Positions 1 to 7,485 of a stretch of DNA of 16,049 nt are shown piece after piece. Position 1 is the stretch's first letter. Every line of letters begins with the position of its first letter. Location of the stretch: NCBI GenBank assembly GCA_934655835.1, contig CAKUHM010000013.1, positions 1 through 16,049 on the forward strand. Reading direction: 5' to 3'. This stretch comes from an uncultured Collinsella sp. GTDB taxonomy: Bacteria; Actinomycetota; Coriobacteriia; Coriobacteriales; Coriobacteriaceae. The translations under genes and the position numbers were made by a program. The notes under the pieces were generated by a model. The model worked only from the letters and a program-made list of their open reading frames with translations, was not told where the DNA came from and did no database searches.

Positions 1-1397
1 GCACCCGGCACGGCCGCGAAGAGCTGCTCAAAGAACAGCGCACAGCGTGCGGCAACCATGGGCACCACAAGCGCCCAGGGTCGCAAAAGGGGCACGAGCG
101 AGCACGGCGCCAGCACAATCGAAACAGCAAGCAACACGCTCACCACCGGGCCGATCACGGCATTTGCAATCGGGGCAATGAGCGAAAACGTTCCGAATGC
201 GGGAACGGTGATGGAAAGCGTTACCAGCTGCGAGCAGAGCGTGACGGAAAGTATACCGGCAATGCCCGCCGGCACGCCCAACTCGCCCAAAGCGTAGGTG
301 GCATACGGGCAAAAGCACAAGATGGCAAAGACGCTGGCACACGAAAGCTGAAAGCCCATCTCGAACAGCACCGTTGGACGGAGTAGCAAAAAAATCGACA
401 TGGTCACAAAGAGCGCCGAAACGCCGTGGCGGCGACGCCCGGCACCGTTGGCGACAAGCGTCGCGAACACCATGCAGCACGCACGAACAGCCGAGGGCGA
501 TGCACCTGTAAAGGCAGCATAGGCAACAAGCGTTACCGCCAAAAGCGCCCGCTGCAGCCCACGCGAGCAACGAGTCATTTGTAAAGCGCTCTCGATTACA
601 AAGCCCACGATAGCCAGATGACTTCCCGAAACAGCAATGAGATGCGCCGTTCCCGTCACCGTAAACCATTCGCCCGCCGGCTGAGCGCGCAGCTCGGACG
701 AACGTCCGCAGACAACGCCGGCAATGAGCGAGCGCGCCGGATCGGTCGCGGGAGCAATGGCGGTAAGCAGCTCATTTCGCAGCCGAAGCAACGGCCCTGG
801 AGAGCCCCCATCGATCGACACAATCCGGACAGCCTTAACCTTGCGCAGCTCACCCCGAAGCACGCGCGAACGCCCATACGCATCATTCTCGAAGCGCGAA
901 ACGCGGCCGATGACACGCACGCGCGACCCGGCGCTCAGCTCGCGATCGCACGAAAGGCGCACGGCGCCCACGCGCCCACCGTCCGTGATCGCGTCACAGG
1001 TATAGGAATACGCATCGTCGTTGATAGACGGATCGCTCTGAACGACGAACTCAAGACTGCTCGCAGCCCGTCCATCCAGAGCGTTGGAAGCTCGGAGGGC
1101 ACCTATCGCCCACCCCGCGGACACGATCGCTCCCGCCACGAGTCCGACCGCCGCGGCATACAGCCATCGCTTCCATCGCGCAAGGCGCACGCAAGACCGA
1201 GCCAATACGACGCACACCCCAGCCGCAACGGGAATGCCCCAGAGTAACGTGACGGAAGTCAGTCCTTCTCCCAGCAGCGCATCAGCCGCCACGTTAAGCA
1301 CCAAGCCGCAACTCGCACACAAGCCGGCACAAAGGGCCATCGTCCACGGCAACAATGGCCGTGGAGGCATCACGTGCTCACGCTCGGTCGCACTCAT
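1..1397 (-). CDS. comEC: ComEC/Rec2 family DNA-uptake channel protein, N-terminal 465 residues (runs off left edge)
   Basis: Translating the minus strand from the ATG at 1397-1395 gives 465 codons with no stop before the window edge. ComEC forms the membrane channel that carries single-stranded DNA into the cytoplasm in natural competence. N-terminal hydrophobic stretches lie near residues 15-65 and 78-100, then a soluble segment near 110-200, then the Competence domain with the signature HLIAVSGSHLAI (residues 252-263), the AFTGASPSAVRA motif (295-306) and GFQLSCAS (348-355), followed by further membrane spans. The C-terminal metallo-beta-lactamase-like domain of full-length ComEC would lie outside the window, so its presence is unknown. 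The start ATG overlaps the comEA stop by four bases (ATGA), which argues for translational coupling and fixes the start. A 213-residue frame at 28-669 on the same strand is a shadow of this gene. Confidence 0.93.
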   Translation of the reverse strand, partial: MSATEREHVMPPRPLLPWTMALCAGLCASCGLVLNVAADALLGEGLTSVTLLWGIPVAAGVCVVLARSCVRLARWKRWLYAAAVGLVAGAIVSAGWAIGALRASNALDGRAASSLEFVVQSDPSINDDAYSYTCDAITDGGRVGAVRLSCDRELSAGSRVRVIGRVSRFENDAYGRSRVLRGELRKVKAVRIVSIDGGSPGPLLRLRNELLTAIAPATDPARSLIAGVVCGRSSELRAQPAGEWFTVTGTAHLIAVSGSHLAIVGFVIESALQMTRCSRGLQRALLAVTLVAYAAFTGASPSAVRACCMVFATLVANGAGRRRHGVSALFVTMSIFLLLRPTVLFEMGFQLSCASVFAILCFCPYATYALGELGVPAGIAGILSVTLCSQLVTLSITVPAFGTFSLIAPIANAVIGPVVSVLLAVSIVLAPCSLVPLLRPWALVVPMVAARCALFFEQLFAAVPG

Positions 1398-2104
1398 ACG
1401 CAGATGCAATCTTTGATTTTGGCGAGTTTCTTCTCGCCGATTCCCGACACACGCATTAGGTCGTCGACCGAGGCAAAAGCGCCGTTTTGGGTCCGCTCGT
1501 CGATAATCGACTGGGCCATAGAGGGACCGATGCCCGAAAGCGTCTGCAATTCTGCCGCGCTTGCCGTATTGATGTTCACAAGCCCCGACGAAGCCCCCGC
1601 ACCAGAAACCGCGGCGGCGCCGCCATCGGCCCCACCAGCCGCCGAAGCCGCCTGCTGTTCCCCCACTGTCGGCACATAGATCTTTTGTCCATCCGTGACT
1701 TTCGAAGCACGGTTAAGCCCCGTCACATCCGCCTCTGCCGTTAGCCCTCCGGCAGCATCAATCGCCTGGGATACCCGCGCCCCATCTTGAAGCCGGTACA
1801 CACCCGGGGATGCAACAGCACCGTCTATATCGACGTACACCTCCGTTTCGGCAGACGCCTTAGACGAAGATCCATCGGATACATCGTCCAAAGCATCGCC
1901 GGACCCCGGCTCCGCCGATGGACCCGAGTCCTCAACGCGCTCAAACGAAACATTGCCGGAGCGGTCACCAAAGCTCGCCATCGCCAAGCCGCTCGCCATC
2001 GCAATGACGACGAGCATCGCCACGACTACCGCCTTATGCCCGATCACCTTGCCCGCCCAGTGGTCCATTCGCTTGACCCGTTCGCGTTGTTCGCGCTGCG
2101 CCAT
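1394..2104 (-). CDS. comEA: ComEA family DNA-binding competence protein
   Basis: A 236-residue protein that should bind incoming double-stranded DNA at the outer face of the membrane and hand it to ComEC. Visible parts in order: a basic cytoplasmic N-terminus, one membrane segment at about residues 24-44, a Ser/Asp/Gly-rich linker, an SLBB domain at about 88-147 (VYVDIDGAVASPGVYRL is typical), a second Ala/Gly-rich linker, and a C-terminal helix-hairpin-helix pair at about 174-232 (LVNINTASAAELQTLSGIG; second hairpin VSGIGEKKLAKI). The start is supported by GGGAGG eight bases upstream of the ATG. comEC follows with a four-base overlap; the comEB gene found between them in Bacillus is absent. 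The thiI operon upstream ends in a terminator, so comEA-comEC probably has its own promoter, which I could not place with confidence. Confidence 0.95.
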   Translation of the reverse strand: MAQREQRERVKRMDHWAGKVIGHKAVVVAMLVVIAMASGLAMASFGDRSGNVSFERVEDSGPSAEPGSGDALDDVSDGSSSKASAETEVYVDIDGAVASPGVYRLQDGARVSQAIDAAGGLTAEADVTGLNRASKVTDGQKIYVPTVGEQQAASAAGGADGGAAAVSGAGASSGLVNINTASAAELQTLSGIGPSMAQSIIDERTQNGAFASVDDLMRVSGIGEKKLAKIKDCICV

Positions 2105-2171
2105 AGCAAATACCTCCCAACACCATCGTGTCAGGAAATCGCAGCCGAACGAACCGCTCGGGCAAACCAGT

Positions 2172-2197
2172 TTTGACGGTCAAACCAAACACTGACC
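2172..2197. promoter_or_regulatory. palindrome and TGAC half-sites upstream of comEA
   Basis: TTTGAC-G-GTCAAA at 2172-2184 is a perfect 6-1-6 palindrome. An overlapping GGTCA at 2178-2182 has an inverted partner TGACC at 2193-2197. The cluster lies about 70-95 bases upstream of the comEA start in an otherwise gene-free 170-base stretch. It could be an operator for the competence pair, but no known consensus was recognised and a short palindrome can arise by chance. Confidence 0.25.
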
Positions 2198-2274
2198 AAA
2201 ACCTTGCGCAGACATGTCCATTTATTCAGGCACACGTCAGCAAATGAACACTTAGCCGCAAAATGCCCAGATAA

Positions 2275-2308
2275 CAAAAGACCGACGATGCAGGCGCATC
2301 GTCGGTCT
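2275..2308 (-). terminator. intrinsic terminator after thiI
   Basis: A perfect 12-bp stem pairs 2279-2290 with 2297-2308 around the six-base loop CAGGCG. On the minus strand the stem is followed by TTTGTTAT. It starts ten bases past the thiI stop and closes the mihF-gmk-rpoZ-thiI unit, separating it from comEA. Confidence 0.85.
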
Positions 2309-2318
2309 ATGCACAAAT

Positions 2319-3563
2319 TTACTCGTGATCTTGGTAAATCTCACGCGGAGCAAGCTCCGAATGTTTGCGTTTTAAGGTCTTAGGGGCCTTATATGTGTTG
2401 CTCTCGAAGTCGATGTACTCGGTCTGCTTGAGCAGGCGCTCGATCATCTCCTCATGATCGAACAACTCCCAGGCCTCATGCACGGCATCGAGTTTAGCGT
2501 GCGTCTCGGGACGGCGCGGCATAAACAGCGTGCAGCAGTCGGGAGCGGCCTCAGTCGAGATATCGAACGTACCGATCTCCTCGGCGCGCGCGATGATCTC
2601 CTGCTTGTCCGAACCGATGAGAGGACGGAACACGGGGATCTTCACGGCCTCGTTGACGGCCATGATGTTCTCAAGCGTTTGGGAGGCAACCTGTCCAAGC
2701 GATTCGCCCGTAACGATGGCCTTGGCACCCTCGATGTGTGCAATGCGCTCAGCAACCGAATACATAATGCGGCGATACATGATCACGCGCAGGTTGCTGG
2801 GACAGGTGACCGAAATCTCACGCTGGCAGTCGCCAAACGGCACCACGTACAGGCGGCCGATCTGGACACCCGGCTCAAGCGCACGGATGATGTCCTGCAC
2901 CAAATACTCACTCGTATCGGGCGTCTGCGGACGACCGGAGAAATGTACCGGCACGCAAACCGCGCCGCGGCGCGCGAGCATCCAGGTCGCCACCGGAGAA
3001 TCGATACCCGAGGACAGCAGCGTCACGACCTTGCCGGCAGAACCCACCGGCAGACCGCCCACGCCGCGCTCGGAGCGTGCGTACACGTAAACGCTACCCT
3101 GGACCACCAGTACGTGCACCATTGCATCAGGGTCGTGCATTTGAACCTTTTTATCGGGGAAGGCCTCACACAGCACCTCGCCCACCTGACGATTGATATC
3201 GATCGAGGTGAGCTCAAAGTCAGTATTGGAGCGCTTGGCGTGCACCTTAAACGAATCGAAGGAACCAAACTCGCGCAGCGCCTTCACGGCGGCGGCGCAG
3301 TACTCCTGCGGGTCGCGGTTGGTGTGATAAGCCAAAGACACACGGGCAACGCCGGGAACGGCGCGAATGACACGCGCCGCCTCGTCGGCCTGATGCTCGT
3401 TAAAGGTCACGAGGATATAACCGGAAATTCGAGACACGGCATTCACGGAAAAGGCGGCCAAGGCCGCCTTGATGTTATCCATGAGGATATGCTCAAAATG
3501 TGCGCGGTTCTTGCCCTTCAGTCCAACCTCGTGATAGTGGACCAGGCAGACGCGAGCTGCCAT
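2319..3563 (-). CDS. thiI: tRNA 4-thiouridine synthase ThiI
   Basis: A 414-residue protein that adenylates and thiolates U8 of tRNA; family members can also feed sulfur to the thiamine thiazole carrier ThiS. The N-terminal ferredoxin-like region and THUMP domain cover about residues 1-165, and the adenylating PP-loop reads SSGIDSP at 184-190. A conserved DCCTLFMP segment follows near the end of the catalytic domain. The protein ends shortly afterwards, so the C-terminal rhodanese domain of the E. coli enzyme is missing, as in Bacillus-type ThiI; sulfur must then come from a separate cysteine desulfurase. The ATG directly follows the rpoZ stop (TAA|ATG) with no space, suggesting translational coupling. 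No thiamine genes are next to it, so the tRNA role is the safer reading. Confidence 0.95.
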   Translation of the reverse strand: MAARVCLVHYHEVGLKGKNRAHFEHILMDNIKAALAAFSVNAVSRISGYILVTFNEHQADEAARVIRAVPGVARVSLAYHTNRDPQEYCAAAVKALREFGSFDSFKVHAKRSNTDFELTSIDINRQVGEVLCEAFPDKKVQMHDPDAMVHVLVVQGSVYVYARSERGVGGLPVGSAGKVVTLLSSGIDSPVATWMLARRGAVCVPVHFSGRPQTPDTSEYLVQDIIRALEPGVQIGRLYVVPFGDCQREISVTCPSNLRVIMYRRIMYSVAERIAHIEGAKAIVTGESLGQVASQTLENIMAVNEAVKIPVFRPLIGSDKQEIIARAEEIGTFDISTEAAPDCCTLFMPRRPETHAKLDAVHEAWELFDHEEMIERLLKQTEYIDFESNTYKAPKTLKRKHSELAPREIYQDHE

Positions 3564-3845
3564 TTAGGCTTCAGCAACCTTGTGGCCGAGCGCCTTCTCG
3601 TAACGGGCCTCATCGTAGGAGATATCGCCGTCGACGATCTCGTCCATAGCCATCGAAATGGTATCGGCACCAGAAAGGCCGATGGTGATGTCATCGACAT
3701 CCTGAACGGCAAGCACGCGGTTGTGCTGGCCGCGCAGCATGCTATTGATGTCGCAGGCGCGCTTGGAGGCAAGCGAAGCGAGCAGGAAGCGGTTGTGATC
3801 GGTCTTCTCCAGAAGATCGTCAATGCAAGGCTTTACAACGGACAC
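3564..3845 (-). CDS. rpoZ: DNA-directed RNA polymerase omega subunit
   Basis: A 93-residue protein of the usual omega length. Omega helps assemble and stabilise RNA polymerase by holding the beta-prime subunit. The N-terminal segment has the typical layout: a PxIDDLLEKTDHNRFLLA-like start, then SKRACDINSM (about residues 27-36). The start codon is GTG at 3845-3843, five bases after the gmk stop, with AAGGA about ten bases upstream. The position directly after gmk is the standard gmk-rpoZ arrangement of many bacteria. The stop touches the thiI start. Confidence 0.95.
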   Translation of the reverse strand: MSVVKPCIDDLLEKTDHNRFLLASLASKRACDINSMLRGQHNRVLAVQDVDDITIGLSGADTISMAMDEIVDGDISYDEARYEKALGHKVAEA

Positions 3846-3850
3846 GGACC

Positions 3851-4420
<570 letters not shown>

Positions 4421-4729
4421 TTATTTGGTCAGCTGCTCGAGGAGCTGCTCGCGCTGACGGACGCCGAGGCCCTGGACGCGACGGGTAGCGGAGATACCGA
4501 GCTCCTCCATGATCTTGGCGGCCTTGGCCTTGCCATAACCGGGGAGAGACTCGATGAGGGTGGAAACCTTCATGCGGGAAGCGATGGGGTCATCGGAGTT
4601 GAGCACGGACTCGAGGGACTTCTCGCCCTTCTTGATCTGCTCGCGAAGCTCAGCGCGGGCGTGACGTGCGGCGGCAGCCTTCTCAAGAGCCTGCTTGCGC
4701 TGCTCGTCGGTAAGCTGAGGGAGTGCCAT
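4421..4729 (-). CDS. mihF: actinobacterial integration host factor mIHF
   Basis: A 102-residue basic protein matching the actinobacterial IHF family (MihF), a nucleoid DNA-binding protein unrelated in fold to E. coli IHF. Its helical N-terminus (LTDEQRKQALEKAAAARHAR) is followed by a conserved middle segment and a helix-two-turn-helix-like region, LIESLPGYGKAKAAKIMEEL, then GISATRRVQGLG near the C-terminus. I chose the ATG at 4729-4727 because a strong GGAGGT sits four bases upstream. A longer frame from a TTG at 4741 would place its first codons over that site. The gene heads a unit with gmk, rpoZ and thiI. Confidence 0.93.
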   Translation of the reverse strand: MALPQLTDEQRKQALEKAAAARHARAELREQIKKGEKSLESVLNSDDPIASRMKVSTLIESLPGYGKAKAAKIMEELGISATRRVQGLGVRQREQLLEQLTK

Positions 4730-4773
4730 TCGTACCTCCAAATAGTTGGGTTATATCTGATTCAATATTTGGC

Positions 4774-4782
4774 ATTTTAGCA
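4774..4782 (-). promoter_or_regulatory. candidate extended -10 promoter for mihF-gmk-rpoZ-thiI
   Basis: On the minus strand the sequence reads TGC-TAAAAT, an extended -10 element about 45 bases upstream of the mihF start. No good -35 lies 16-18 bases upstream, which extended -10 promoters tolerate. An alternative is TTGCAC-N17-TAACCT at 4846-4818. The same TGC-TAnnnT form appears before rpmB and adhE, which supports this choice. Confidence 0.45.
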
Positions 4783-4862
4783 CGTAAAACGTACAAAATG
4801 CCCAATCGCGGCTCCATAGGTTAGACGATACCCGCAAAAAGTGCAATATATCGCGCTAAAAG

Positions 4863-4926
4863 TTGAGCCCCCGACCTGCGATTCCACACAAAGGATGGGA
4901 AAGTTTACGCAGGCACAGGGGCTAAA
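4863..4926 (-). terminator. long interrupted hairpin after pyrF, probable 3' end of the pyr operon
   Basis: Three nested paired segments: 4866-4871 with 4918-4923 (AGCCCC/GGGGCT), 4875-4880 with 4908-4913 (CCTGCG/CGCAGG), and 4882-4885 with 4898-4901 (TTCC/GGAA). On the minus strand the outer stem is followed by CAACTTTTAGC, a weak U-tract. It begins about 43 bases past the pyrF stop. A terminator fits best; a structured leader or small RNA upstream of mihF is the alternative. Confidence 0.45.
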
Positions 4927-4968
4927 TTGTGCTATTGAGACCCAAAAGTGGTGACTTAAGGGAATCTT

Positions 4969-5685
4969 TTACGCGACGTTTTCGACCAGCTCGGCGACGA
5001 TGGCATCGAAAGCGGCAACCGGGTCATCGGCACCGGTGATGGGACGGCCCACCACGATGTGGCTCGCGCCACGCTCGATAGCCTGGGAAGGCGTGGCCAC
5101 GCGGGACTGATCTCCCAGCGCCGCACCAACCGGACGAACACCCGGGGTCACGATGAGCGCATCGGGGCCCAGCAGCTCACGCATATCGTGGGCCTCCATC
5201 GGCGAGCACACGATACCGTCGATGCCGTTGGCCTGGGCGAGCTTCGCCAGACGCGCTGCCTCCTCGGCCACCGGCGACTCGACGCCGATCTCGCTGAGCG
5301 AATCCTGGTTCATGCTCGTGAGCACGGTGATGGCGACGAGCTTGGCACGGTCCTCGCGCGCCTCCTCGGCGCCCTCGCGGCAGGCGGCGAGCATGGCACC
5401 CGAGCCCAGGCCGTGAACCGAAAGCAGGTCGGCACCGGCAAGCGAGGCCGAACGGGCGGCACCGCGCACCTGATGCGGAATATCGTGGAACTTAAGGTCG
5501 AGGAAGACCTTGAAGCCTAAATCCTTGAACGTCTTGACGATCTCGGGGCCCTCGGCGTAATAGAGCGTCATGCCGACCTTGAGCCAGACGGCATGACCCG
5601 AAAGCTCACGGGCGAGCTCGAGCGCACGTTCACGGTCGCAGTCGAGGGCGACGATAACGCGGTCGCGGGCATCGGTCTCTAACAT
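4969..5685 (-). CDS. pyrF: orotidine 5'-phosphate decarboxylase
   Basis: A 238-residue cytoplasmic TIM-barrel enzyme that decarboxylates OMP to UMP, the last step of the de novo pathway. The catalytic signature DLKFHDIP is at about residues 63-70, with the Asp-Lys-Asp residues in the positions expected for the family. An early strand, RVIVALDCD, supplies a conserved Asp, and VTPGVRP and the late HIVVGRPIT segment form the phosphate site. The length and motifs place it in the short bacterial (E. coli/Bacillus-like) group rather than the longer mycobacterial type. The ATG overlaps the pyrD stop by seven bases, with AGGTG seven bases upstream. It is the last gene of the pyr operon; mihF follows after 239 bases, a neighbourhood also seen in mycobacteria. 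Confidence 0.97.
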   Translation of the reverse strand: MLETDARDRVIVALDCDRERALELARELSGHAVWLKVGMTLYYAEGPEIVKTFKDLGFKVFLDLKFHDIPHQVRGAARSASLAGADLLSVHGLGSGAMLAACREGAEEAREDRAKLVAITVLTSMNQDSLSEIGVESPVAEEAARLAKLAQANGIDGIVCSPMEAHDMRELLGPDALIVTPGVRPVGAALGDQSRVATPSQAIERGASHIVVGRPITGADDPVAAFDAIVAELVENVA

Positions 5686-6602
5686 TCGAAAGCACCTACC
5701 AGCTCGTTGATGTCCTTTACGCCCTGGGACTCGGCCCAGGCCTCGAGCTCATGCGCGATCTTGAGCGAAGCGCACGGGTCGACGAAGTTGGCCATACCGA
5801 CCGACACGCAGGTGGCGCCAGCCAGGATAAACTCGGCCGCGTCCTCACCGGTCATGACGCCGCCAACACCGTTGATGGGGATATCGACGGCCTGGGCAAC
5901 CTCCCAGACCATGCGAACGGCGATGTGGTGGCACAGCGGGCCCGAAAGGCCGCCCTTGGGCTTGGCGACGCGCGACTTGCGGGTATGCACGTCAATAGCC
6001 ATACCCTGGATGGAGTTGATGACCGAAAGGCCGTCGGCGCCCTCGGCCTCGAGGGCCTTGGCGATCTCGGCGACGTTGACCGGAGCCATCTTCACGAACA
6101 GCGGCTTGTCGGTCACCTTGCGGCAGGCGGCCATGACGGCAGAGGCGCCCTCGGGCGTGGAGCCCATGGCGGCACCGCCGGCGGCGATGTTGGGGCAGCT
6201 CACGTTGATCTCGTAGCCGGCAGCCCAGGGGCACAGCTCGACATACATCTCGAGCGCGCGGACAAACTCGTCAACGGAGTGGCCGGCAACCTGACAGATG
6301 ACCTGGCAGCCGTCCTTGGAAAGCTGCTCGAGCCACGGACCGGACTCACGGGCGAAGGCGGCGACGCCGGGGTTCTGCAGACCCACGGAGTTGATCATGC
6401 CGCCGGGGATCTCGGCCATGCGGGGCGCAGGATTGCCGGGCCAGGGCTCGGCAGCGCAACCCTTGGTGGTGATGGCACCCAGCTGGGACACATCGAAGAA
6501 GTTCTGGAACTGCCAACCGTAGCCAAAGGTACCGGCTGCGGTGTTGATGGGGTTCTGCATCTTGACGCCGCCGAAATCGACGGCCATGTTCACGGTACCC
6601 AC
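5679..6602 (-). CDS. pyrD: dihydroorotate dehydrogenase class 1B, catalytic (FMN) subunit
   Basis: A 307-residue FMN enzyme that oxidises dihydroorotate to orotate. It belongs to class 1B, which passes electrons through PyrK to NAD+. The barrel opens with NPINTAAGTFGYG (residues 18-30); the substrate segment INSVGLQNPG follows, and the catalytic Cys is C136 in INVSCPN. The phosphate-binding end of the barrel reads GVGGVMTGEDAAEFILAGA. The chosen start is a GTG at 6602 that shares one base with the pyrK stop, with GGTGG seven bases upstream. An ATG five codons later is possible. The adjacent pyrK is the expected partner, so the class assignment rests on both sequence and context. Confidence 0.95.
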   Translation of the reverse strand: MGTVNMAVDFGGVKMQNPINTAAGTFGYGWQFQNFFDVSQLGAITTKGCAAEPWPGNPAPRMAEIPGGMINSVGLQNPGVAAFARESGPWLEQLSKDGCQVICQVAGHSVDEFVRALEMYVELCPWAAGYEINVSCPNIAAGGAAMGSTPEGASAVMAACRKVTDKPLFVKMAPVNVAEIAKALEAEGADGLSVINSIQGMAIDVHTRKSRVAKPKGGLSGPLCHHIAVRMVWEVAQAVDIPINGVGGVMTGEDAAEFILAGATCVSVGMANFVDPCASLKIAHELEAWAESQGVKDINELVGAFEC

Positions 6603-7393
6603 TAGAAGACCACCACCTTGGAAGCATCAAACACGGGGCCGCACATGCAGGCGCCCTTCATACCGTCGACCGTCTCGACGTTGCAGGTGTTGCAGGCGCC
6701 AAAGCCGCAGCTCATCATGCGCTCGAGCGACACCTCGCAATACGCGCCGGCCTCGGCGGCAGCGGCGGCGACCTTCTTCATCATGACGGCGGGACCGCAG
6801 CTGGCGACGTAGTCGTAGCCGCCCTCGCCAAGCAGCTCGGCGGCAGGATCGGTGCAGAAACCGTGCGTGCCCAGCGTGCCGTCGTCGGTGCACACGTTGA
6901 CCGTGGCGCCCAGCGCGCGGAACTCATCGACGCCCACGGCCTTGGACGCGGTACCAAAGCCCAGGCACACGTCAACGTCCACGCCCTGCTCGGCAAGCAT
7001 GCCAGCCAGGCACAGCACGGGCGGAACGCCGATGCCGCCGGCGACGAGCAGCGCTTTCCTAGTGCCCTCGGGAACGAGCCAGCCGCGACCGCCAGGGCCC
7101 AGCAGGTTGGAGGTGGAGCCAGGGGCCATCTGCGACAGACGACGGGTGTCGTCGCCCACGACGGCGTACCACAGCTCGACGGTGCCGGCTTGGGCGTCGG
7201 TGCGATAGAAGCTCAGGGGCACGCGAAGCAGCGAGGACGCATCGCCGGGCACGGCGATGTTCACAAACTGACCGGGCTTGAGCGCACTTGCAAGCTTGGG
7301 GGCCGAGATAACGAGCGAGAAGATGCCGTCGGCAATCTCCCGGTTCGAGACGACCTCGAAGTCGTGCATGCGTGCAGTGGAAGGTGTGGGCAT
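6602..7393 (-). CDS. pyrK: dihydroorotate dehydrogenase electron-transfer subunit (FAD, 2Fe-2S)
   Basis: A 263-residue subunit that carries electrons from PyrD to NAD+ through FAD and a 2Fe-2S cluster. The FAD-binding motif RVPLSFYR is at residues 57-64, and GGIGVPPVLCLAGML marks the start of the NAD-binding domain. The cluster cysteines are C229, C234, C237 and C249, a C-x4-C-x2-C-x11-C arrangement typical of PyrK. The start is the ATG at 7393-7391, preceded by GGAG six bases upstream; a longer frame from 7429 lacks such a site and would run through a hairpin. A 92-base gap with a terminator-like stem separates it from pyrC, the only sizeable gap in the operon. Confidence 0.95.
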   Translation of the reverse strand: MPTPSTARMHDFEVVSNREIADGIFSLVISAPKLASALKPGQFVNIAVPGDASSLLRVPLSFYRTDAQAGTVELWYAVVGDDTRRLSQMAPGSTSNLLGPGGRGWLVPEGTRKALLVAGGIGVPPVLCLAGMLAEQGVDVDVCLGFGTASKAVGVDEFRALGATVNVCTDDGTLGTHGFCTDPAAELLGEGGYDYVASCGPAVMMKKVAAAAAEAGAYCEVSLERMMSCGFGACNTCNVETVDGMKGACMCGPVFDASKVVVF

Positions 7394-7408
7394 AGACGCT
7401 CCAATCCC

Positions 7409-7424
7409 CCATGCGGTTGCATGG
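7409..7424 (-). promoter_or_regulatory. small hairpin just upstream of the pyrK ribosome-binding site
   Basis: CCATGC-4-GCATGG forms a 6-bp stem whose 3' side merges into the G-rich run ahead of the pyrK ribosome-binding site. It lies directly after the pyrC terminator-like stem. It might affect pyrK translation or mRNA stability; there is no direct evidence for either. Confidence 0.25.
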
Positions 7425-7430
7425 ACCAAA

Positions 7431-7465
7431 CGAACAGAAAGCGCGGCACCGCAAGGGCGCCGCGC
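7431..7465 (-). terminator. terminator-like hairpin between pyrC and pyrK
   Basis: A 10-bp GC-rich stem pairs 7441-7450 with 7456-7465 (one G-U pair) around a five-base loop. On the minus strand it is followed by TTTCTGTTCGTTT. It starts about 20 bases past the pyrC stop. It may reduce read-through into pyrKDF or act as an RNA-processing site rather than a full stop. Confidence 0.6.
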
Positions 7466-7485
7466 ACAAAAGCGATAAGGCTATG

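Noticed and set aside
28..669. A 213-codon minus-strand frame rich in Cys and Arg
   Set aside because: The neighbouring frame on the same strand encodes ComEC with its signature motifs and is open to the window edge.
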